Source: Parietaria judaica (taxonomy: Eukaryota > Streptophyta > Magnoliopsida > Rosales > Urticaceae). Taken from it: 64,000 nucleotides of DNA. The notes beneath the pieces were generated by a model. That model ran no database searches. It had not been told where the DNA came from and worked only from the letters and a program-made list of their open reading frames with translations. Below, piece by piece: positions 56,436-64,000 of this stretch; position 1 is the stretch's first letter, and every line of letters begins with the position of its first letter. The stretch is taken from the NCBI GenBank assembly GCA_954871525.1, contig OX940860.1:22104001-22168000 (forward strand), read 5' to 3'. The position numbers were made by a program, and so were the translations under genes.

Positions 56436-57163
56436 CTGTTGCTGCTCTCTCTCTCCTCCTTGCGGCTGCCCTCCTCCGCCCTCTCCGCTGCGGGCCATCA
56501 CAATTTACAATAAAAATTCCTTAAAATAATTGAGTTGGACACTATGTAAAGATGTTTTATTTATTATATGAAGAGAGATGAGTATGAGCGAGTCCAAAGT
56601 GTTGTGGGCCACACGCACAAAAGGACAAGAGAGAGTGAGCCCACTCTACTCATTGGACACGTTAAAAATGTTAGCTAAGTTCCAAAGAAAAGCATGTGTC
56701 GAGGACAACATAATGCATGCAAAGAAAAGCAGAAAGCAGACAAGCCCTGTACACTTCTTCGAAGGTGCACTTCACTTCTCGTGGAGGATTGAATCATCAA
56801 CTAAGGGACTAAATATATGTATTATCATTTTCTCTTTTAGTGGAGGGACCTAATTGAATGTGAATTGCTTTGAGTGGATTGTGTGTGCCATTAATCGCAA
56901 TCTTTTTGCAGTAATAATGGAAGCTCTGATGATTAGTGAAGAAAAGTGAGGTTGTTGGAAGGAACTAAATTGGTTTAAGAGGGCCAAATTTGTGGGGGAT
57001 AATAGCGACGGTTAGGGTTTCATGAGCCATAATTTGTGAGTGCTTTTGTGAGATGAAAGCAGCGATATCATCATATGGGAGATTGTGGTATTGGGGTTTC
57101 TGTTTGATGTGCTTTTTGCGTATCACTCTTAATTAATCATTGTATACACTAAAAAACAACTCG

Positions 57164-57195
<32 letters not shown>

Positions 57196-58383
57196 TAGTA
57201 ATGGTACAGTAGATTAAACATTTACCATTCTCTTGAATTTTATACCAAAAGACTCATTATCAAGCTATTTTATGAAATCCATCGTTCCTTTTTTTGTTTG
57301 TTTGTGTATAGTCATATGTAGAGCTTGAGAAAACAATCGGTATTTTTTTTTTCTTCCCTTGATGATGTGCTTAATGCTTTACGTACAATAAAATAAATCC
57401 TATAGTTAATTGGATTGATTACTCAAGGGTAATAGGATTAAAACTAATTAGAGAGGTTACGAGAAAACCAACTCAAGTAATCGAAAACCACACTGGAGGC
57501 TTCGAATTACACCCATCTTATTGGTGTGCTCGGAGCAAGAATCAAGCCTTTCGACAAGGTAGTTTCTGATGGAAGAACGCTAGATACAAGAATGGAATTT
57601 TCTAGCATCATGATGGATAATGTAGAGGCACTTCCTGAAGGAATTATCACTTGTGTAGTGAATCCCGAAGAACCAATTTGATGTTTGCACACTATAAGCT
57701 TGGGAACAACTTCTTGTGGTACCCTAACACAAATTCGAGTTTGAAGAAAGAGAAGGAGTCATCGACCTGCAACAGATAGAGATAGAGGGGGATTTATTCA
57801 ATCCCATAGTTTGAACTCCTATAATATGGCGTCCTCGGGGCTTACTGGGATTTCTCTATTGGGCCACATCATTTCGGGGCAAGCGGATCATTAATGATGA
57901 AGATGATGGGCTTAAAAAGAACGATTCGGAGTTCTTGCAAAGTAGAACCATGCAATACCAAACACAAGTTTTATGTTTTCTTAGAACATATTGATTCAAG
58001 ATTCCTTCATTGGGGATACGATTATCATAAACATCCCTTGTATGGTATTAGAGCCTATGTCAATTAACGACGATAAGATTTAAATTGCGAGTTAGAATCT
58101 TTTTAATTTTTTTAGGGATCGAAAATACGAACAGAGAAGAGACACGAAGGCAAATGAGCATAACCATACATATTAGGGCATGCAACTACTTGAGCCAGAT
58201 GAAAGCTCGAGTAAGCCTGAATTTCCGCTGCAAGGCAGTTGTGAGGTCTCACCGCAGTACTTGTGCTATATAAGCGCGGGAATACCATGTGCCTTTAAGC
58301 CCAGGGTAGGACCTTCATTCCCCGATGGAACCCTGCCAATGCCCCTAGGATTTTACCCGAGGGTTCGCTCTAAGGATCACCAC

Positions 58384-58530
58384 CGCCTCGTATTTTGATC
58401 TTTTATCTAACAGATTCTCCATACTTCTCGTTGTAGAATCGGAGATATTAGTATATATGATGTGATATGTGATTATTATTATTATTATCATCAATAAGTA
58501 GATTAATCATTTATTATTCTCTAATATATG
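58384..58530 (+). mobile_element. Old relic of a copia 3' end
   Basis: CGTATTTTGATCTTTTATCT, then ACTTCTCGTTGTAGAATCG and GATATTAGTATATATG, line up with the RNase H end, polypurine tract and LTR start of the element at 53773-56174 (its 55950-56030), with many changes. Confidence 0.55.
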
Positions 58531-59464
58531 TCATTTATCATTCCTTTCTTCTTTCTTCCTTGAAGTGTCTTTAAGTGTATATCCATATAAGATGCATTAA
58601 GATAATTGGAGGTTTTTGAAAAATTAAGTTCTTAGGTAAGGTAGTGTGAATCCTATATCTGCAATTTTAACCAACCGCCACGGTGTAATTACATTTTTTA
58701 AAGGTGGTCATCTATTTTATTTTGGAAGAGAAAGTATTTTTTTTTTCATCAATCCTAGTTGTGTGTGCCATTATTCAATTATTATATAAAAGACAAGACA
58801 TCACATGACAAAACAAAAAGGCTGATACTTAAAAAAAAACTTGTTTGAGGACTAGTACTACTTCCATTCATTTGAGCATTAAGTTTGATAAGTGTCTCTA
58901 AACTAGTTTATTAAGAACAAACAAAGAAAATATTCTCTCTCAATCCAACAATGTATTTGGATAATAAATAGTAATGTCATTCTAATCATTCTCCATTACC
59001 AAACTTATGGCTCATGATCCTCTTTCTTATTGTGCGAGATAAAGCTAATTTTTTTCTCGCACCTCTTAAGGTGGTGCGTTAGGCGAAAGCATTATGATTC
59101 TAAACTAAGAATTTAACTTAATTAGCACAAATTAATGCAAATTTATTATATATAGTGGGGGTTTCACTTTCACTTTCGAATCTATTAAGTGTCCAAAAGG
59201 AGAGAATGGACCACCTAAGAAGCCACCCAAGCGTTCCCTGAAGCCCCCTAGAAACTCAAAAAAAAAAAAAAAACATACAAACAAACAATCTAAACATATA
59301 TGGAAAATGACTATAAGAAAGTATATAGAGTACTGATCACAGAAAGTGGTCTCTTTTTCCATCTATTTCCTTTCCTTTATTTTCACTAATAAAAGGCTAG
59401 TACAAAAAGCTAATAACCAAACTAACTAAACTTCTTAAAGCCACTAGCTACCTTGTTAGGCTCG

Positions 59465-59850
59465 TGATAAAAGTACTTAAATTTTAATCAATTGATGTGG
59501 TAAAAGTTTAAAATAAAAAATAAACGATAAAAGTATTTAAAAAAGTGAAGCGACACGTTTTTTCATCCAATTATTTTCGTCGTATTCAAATTAGAGAAGA
59601 TGCTAAATTTTTTATTTTTTTTTGAGGAAAGATGCTAAATTGTTGGATAAGCACATAAAAGTGTATTTTAAGTATGGGTTAATAGCACTATATAATAAAT
59701 AAAAAATTGACCAGCGTCTGTAAAAAACTGAAGGGAATGAATCGCCTCCCATTTATTGACTGGCGATGGGTACTTTTGTCCTTATTCTTTATCTAAACCT
59801 TTTGTCGCCTAAATCGGTATAAAGATAGATATTTTTGCCACAATTATCTC
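59465..59850. repeat. Dispersed noncoding repeat
   Basis: GATAAAAGTACTTAAATTTT at the left and the inverse-like ATTTTTGCCACAATTATC at the right resemble the ends of the long-TIR elements elsewhere in the window. Ends are not well defined. Confidence 0.4.
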
Positions 59851-60585
59851 TAAAAACTATTCAAGTAAGCCCACAAACAATATGTGGTTTTACCATGCAC
59901 CACCGCGCGTCCACGTTGCCCTAACTTGTCCGCCGACGAAATCCTAAGAGGCGCACTCAATTATATTTAGGTGAAATAGTGGCTGCCATATTCCCTACCT
60001 ACTCGCCATCATATAGTGCCTCATATTATCAATATCATATGTTCCATCGTATATATATTATTAGAACTCTAATTGGATATGTTTTGGTATATATATAGCC
60101 GACTATACGAATCCAAGATTAGGGTTTCGTGGGAGTACGTGTACGTTTGTGAATATAGTAGATGTATCTAACATAACATACTAGTGTGATAAATGGGTTT
60201 ATATATAGTATTATACGTACTTTATTAAGACAAAGACTTGTAATTTGGCACCTAGCTAATTGTTAAACCTCTTAAGTGAAATGGATGTTGGAAGTACAAC
60301 GAATAGGAGTCGGCCAACGACACTTATTTTTGGGTGCGCGGCGTGGCGTGAGCCTGAGGTTATCCTAACGTGGATCATTTGCTTAAATCAAAGCTTATTA
60401 CAACAATACATTACGGAACACAAAATAGGAAAGAGAGAGAGAGAGACAAAAAAACCCATTCTATTATTGATCACCTTTTGTCAAGGCACTATTAATTGTT
60501 TTGGAAAGACTAGGTTGATGTTCATGATCATGATCATGATGTGATAGATACAACAACATGAGCAATATTCCCCGGCCATATAACC

Positions 60586-60598
60586 CTATATATATAAG
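60586..60598 (+). promoter_or_regulatory. TATA box of the HLS1-like gene
   Basis: CTATATATATAAG lies about 125-135 bases before the start codon. This would put transcription start near 60625 and leave a short leader. Confidence 0.6.
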
Positions 60599-60721
60599 TC
60601 ATAGGATCTTCATGGAAAGCTCTCCATCAACGCAGTGCCCATCACTACACTTATTTTGCGGCTAATTATAATAGTTTATCCATTCGAAAGCACACACTTT
60701 CGTCGACTATAATTGTATGCT

Positions 60722-62021
60722 ATGGTGCATAGAGATATGGGCTCGTCGAAGCAACCAACGATCCGGAGCTACGACCAGCGAGCCGACCAGGCCCAAGTGG
60801 AGGACCTCGAAAGGCGATGCGAGGTAGGCCCGTCAGAGCGAGTGTTCCTCTTCACGGACACTATGGGTGACCCCATTTGTAGGATCCGTAACAGCCCCAT
60901 GTATAACATGCTGGTACTTCATATTCCATGCACATACAATGTCTAGTGAATTAACTAATGGACTTTAGGTTAGAACTTGTTATTAATTAGTTTACTATAT
61001 GATGTGATCTGTGGATTGATAGGTAGCCGAGTCGGATAACGAAATAGTCGGGGTGATTCAGGGCTCTATAAAGATGGTGACGGTCAACAAGCCGCCAAAG
61101 GACATAGCCAAGGTCGGCTATGTCTTGGGGCTCCGCGTCTCGCCCCGTCAAAGGCGGAAAGGAATCGGGTCAGGTCTCGTCCGGGAGCTGGAGAAGTGGT
61201 TTGTGGCAAACGAGGTGGACTACTCCTACATGGCGACTCAGAAGGATAACGAGGCCTCGGTGAGGCTCTTCGTAGATGGCCTTGGCTACGCCAAGTTCCG
61301 CACACCAGCCATCCTTGTCAACCCCGTCCAAAACCACCTGTTGCTCGTCCCGTCCGGTGTAGAGATTGAACAGTTGAACATCGACGAGGCCGAGTTGCTC
61401 TACCGCAAGTTCATGGCCTCCGCGGAGTTCTTCCCGCATGACATCGACAAGGTTTTGCGGAACAAGATCAGCCTCGGCACATGGGTGGCTCACCCCAGAG
61501 GAGAACCGTGGACGATCACCAATGGCGACAAGAAGACGCCGTCGAGCTGGGCCGTGGTGAGCGTGTGGAACACCGGAGAGCTCTTCAAGATGTGGCTCGG
61601 CAAGGCGCCCCTGTCGTGCTTGATATACACCAAGAGCTCCAGAGTGATCAGCCGCTTCTTTCCTTGGTTCAAGCTGTTGCCTTCCCTGCCTGATTTCTTT
61701 AACCCCTTCGGGTTTTACTTCATGTACGGCATGCACGGGCATGGCCCGGAGATGGGGAAGATGGTTGCGGCGCTGTGCCAGTGGGTGCACAACATGGCCG
61801 TGGCGTCCAAAGACTGCAAGCTGGTCGTGACGGAGGTTGGCCAGGACGACGCCGTGAGGGAGCACGTCCCTCACTGGAAGCTGCTCTCCGTGCCGGAGGA
61901 CTTGTGGTGCATAAAGCCGTTGAGAAGCGACGCAACGGCTGGGAAACCTAACGTGTGCTACGAAATGATGACCGAAACGCCGCGGAGAAGAGCCCTTTTT
62001 GTAGACCCGAGAGAGGTGTGA
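60722..62021 (+). CDS. HOOKLESS1-like GNAT acetyltransferase (At2g30090-like)
   Basis: Two exons, 60722-60913 and 61023-62021, with a 109-base GT-AG intron in phase (MYNML joined to VAESDN), giving 396 aa. The GNAT domain covers about residues 12-165. EDLERRCEVGPS and LFTDTMGDPICRIRNSP are HLS1-family signatures. The acetyl-CoA-binding R/Q-x-x-G-x-G/A loop is RRKGIG at residues 108-113, after the beta strand YVLGLRVSP. Further family blocks are ATQKDNEASVRLF, FRTPAILVNPV, SLGTWVAHPR, the C-terminal PFGFYFMYGMHG, VPHWKLLS and DLWCIKPL, and the end FVDPREV. HLS1 itself links ethylene and auxin in apical-hook formation; this paralog's role is unknown. An in-frame ATG at 60737 (MGSSKQP) could be the true start. 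Exon 2 is G+C-rich. Confidence 0.9.
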
Positions 62022-62250
62022 AAGGGAAAAGGGAACCCTACGTGCATTACATTACATTACGTTACGTTACTTTTTTCTAGTTGGATTATTCTGTATTGTT
62101 GCTTTCAGAAATGTGACGCACGATCTCGAAAGATTTCCATAATTGGGTGTTGCATTGGAGTTTTAGGAGCAACTCCGTATCTACTATTACATTATTGGAA
62201 CTAATCAATCATATGTTTGGTGGTCCATTGCTTGTCCTTGCCAAACGATC

Positions 62251-62298
<48 letters not shown>

Positions 62299-64000
62299 TG
62301 TACCTGTATTGCTCTTGAGTCTTGTCCCATCTTATATGTGATAATAATGTAAAGCATCTTGAACGCTTACACAATAATACACTGCTCACTCGAATATCTG
62401 CGCATATATATCCAGATGGGTGTATAAGTATATATAACATATGATCCTTGTCCCTACAAGATAATACATTACCGACTTTGCACTCCGGTATTCAAAAATT
62501 ATGTGCAAAGTGAATACTCCAAAGTTTGCACAATGGTTAACGAAAAACCGTCGTAGAAAGTAGAAAAACTCGCTCCCTGCGGCGAAATATACAAGATTAA
62601 AGGTTGGAAAGGAAAAAACGTCGTTTAAACCCCTGAAAAATGTTTTGTACCTTTGGCTCAACATAACAAATTGGTATTTTCTTTATCGAGAATTTGAACG
62701 ATGACTTTTAAAAATCGCCGTGCAAACTGACGTATGATAAAATCCAAAACTCCGTCTGTTTTTTCGTTTTCACTTAGTATTTTCTTCCTTTCTCTTCTGT
62801 TCCTCTTGTTATGTCTTTCATCTTCTTATTCTCTTACTTGTTTTTCTCCTCTTCTTTTCATTATGATGTCCTTCGTTCTTAAACTTAACACACATTTGAT
62901 TAGGTGTATGGATGTACTATTATCGTAATACAATAATGAAATACTATTAATCATTTTATGTATATAACCTTTTCAACTATAACACCAAGAGACAAATATT
63001 GTTGATATATTTAATTCTATGCAAAATAAACAAAACGATATATAATTTTTATAATTAAAAAAGGGCAATAATGAACATCGTAATCTAATTAGCTTCAAAT
63101 CCGATTGTGCAAAGTCTACGGCAGTGAAATCTTATATAAAAAAAAAAAAAGAAAAAAAAAAGAACTTAAAAGTGTTACATCAAGCCACGCTGGACCATTT
63201 CTTTAAGTTTATTGGTCTTTCTATTGTAAGGTTTGTCCGGGTCGGCTTTGCATATAATACGTACAACCCTAGACGAGTAGCAACGATTGCAAAATACTCC
63301 GGCCTGAACTTCCTTCTCTCATTAAAATTACTTAATTTTATGAAAACCACTCTTAATTGAGTGATCTTGGATGTGTAAAAATAAAAATATAGATAATCAA
63401 ACCTGATATCGTAACACAAGAAAAATATTAAATTAGTTATTCAATCAAAAATATATTTTCTATGTCAATGTATAATGCTTGTTATTACTCTAAATATAGT
63501 AAATTTATCAGTATTAATTTCATAATCCATCCAAGTATACATCAGAACATTTACTTAACTCTAGAATACATATTGAGACTATTCAACTTATAACTAGTTT
63601 GAATCAATGTGTACCTTTGATTCTCTCTTCTATGATTATTCTTATATTTGTCAGTCACATCTAACCATATTCTTAACGCTCAAATTGAGTGATCGTGGAA
63701 GTGTACGCGTTGAACTTGCGAGGAACTAGCTGGCAAAAAAGCATATGAGTGTGTGTATGATTGGTGATCAATGATCATGCATCGCAAGAAAACATATCCA
63801 ATGGTGCAGACCAATCCGTACGATTCGAAATTTTGAGGTCTTCATTTTACGTCTAATATATATGCCATAATTATGAATCTGCGTATACGGCGATTCCATC
63901 ATCACTGCACACAAAAAAAAAACAAAAAAAAAACACCAATTCAGGTGGGGTTTTACCTGTTATATCAATATTATTGGCATGCCATGCTATACCGATCTGC
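62022..64000. other. 3' flank of the HLS1-like gene and AT-rich end of the window
   Basis: Holds the 3' UTR and a TA microsatellite at 62254-62297. The rest shows no gene or repeat structure that I can support. Confidence 0.5.
62254..62297. repeat. (TA)n microsatellite
   Basis: About 44 bases of alternating AT downstream of the HLS1-like gene. Confidence 0.95.

Larger units (their letters stand above)
56444..60585. other. Intergenic region with retroelement relics
   Basis: No intact gene. Contains an ATT microsatellite (about 57173-57197), a primer-binding-site-like TGGTATTAGAGCC at 58043, a copia 3' end relic (58384-58530) and a dispersed noncoding repeat near 59465-59850. A minus-strand frame at 57692-57507 has no recognised family. 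Confidence 0.5.

Noticed and set aside
57507..57692. Possible coding fragment on the minus strand
   Set aside because: 61 codons with no recognised family, in a relic-rich region; not enough to call a gene.
61170..61874. 234-codon antisense frame in the HLS1-like gene
   Set aside because: The sense strand has a complete acetyltransferase with known motifs; the antisense frame is a product of G+C-rich codons.

Overview
The window is nuclear DNA of a flowering plant, most likely a eudicot. It is AT-rich, its genes are sparse and split by GT-AG introns, and it carries a DYW-class PPR gene, plant-specific signalling and lipid genes, and many LTR retrotransposons, hAT and Mutator-like miniature elements. 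I rebuilt exon structures by matching reading frames and phases across splice sites. Family assignments come from memory of plant protein families, not from a search.

Layout: 0-2.9 kb is gene-poor. 2.9-5.2 kb holds a plus-strand receptor-like pseudokinase of the At2g40270/At3g56050/MRH1 type. 6.3-9.7 kb holds a minus-strand ETO1-type BTB/TPR protein, the substrate adaptor that limits ethylene synthesis. 12.3-24.7 kb is a nested retrotransposon block: a gag-only, minus-oriented LTR element (ATTAT target duplication) whose left LTR was split by a copia element with roughly 2.9 kb LTRs (CTTCA target duplication). 27.0-32.4 kb has two minus-strand genes: an intronless DYW PPR protein resembling At5g46460 and a two-exon PPR-related protein resembling At2g30100. 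The sequences just past their 3' ends are duplicates of each other. 33.9-38.4 kb is a four-exon minus-strand bZIP gene whose large introns have collected repeats.

40.0-50.8 kb holds a farnesol kinase (FOLK) gene, a small one-pass membrane protein gene and an SGF11 (SAGA deubiquitinase module) gene, with a tRNA-Glu(TTC) gene just upstream of SGF11. As I recall, the Arabidopsis order At5g58560-At5g58570-At5g58575 is the same, so this looks like conserved microsynteny, here opened up by three DNA transposons (a hAT element, a Pack-type element with a captured gene fragment and a long-TIR element).

51-64 kb is mostly repeats: a hAT miniature element, a 2.4 kb copia element that kept only protease, part of integrase and RNase H between 158-bp LTRs, another hAT element and copia relics. 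It ends with a HOOKLESS1-like GNAT acetyltransferase gene (At2g30090-like) at 60.7-62.0 kb.

The genes do not form one pathway. ETO1 and the HLS1-like gene both belong to families linked to ethylene and hormone responses, but nothing in the sequence ties them together. I found no clearly new biological system. The most distinctive items are the gag-only element with just two in-frame stops, the nested insertion with both target duplications intact, the Pack-type gene capture, and a long imperfect palindrome next to FOLK.
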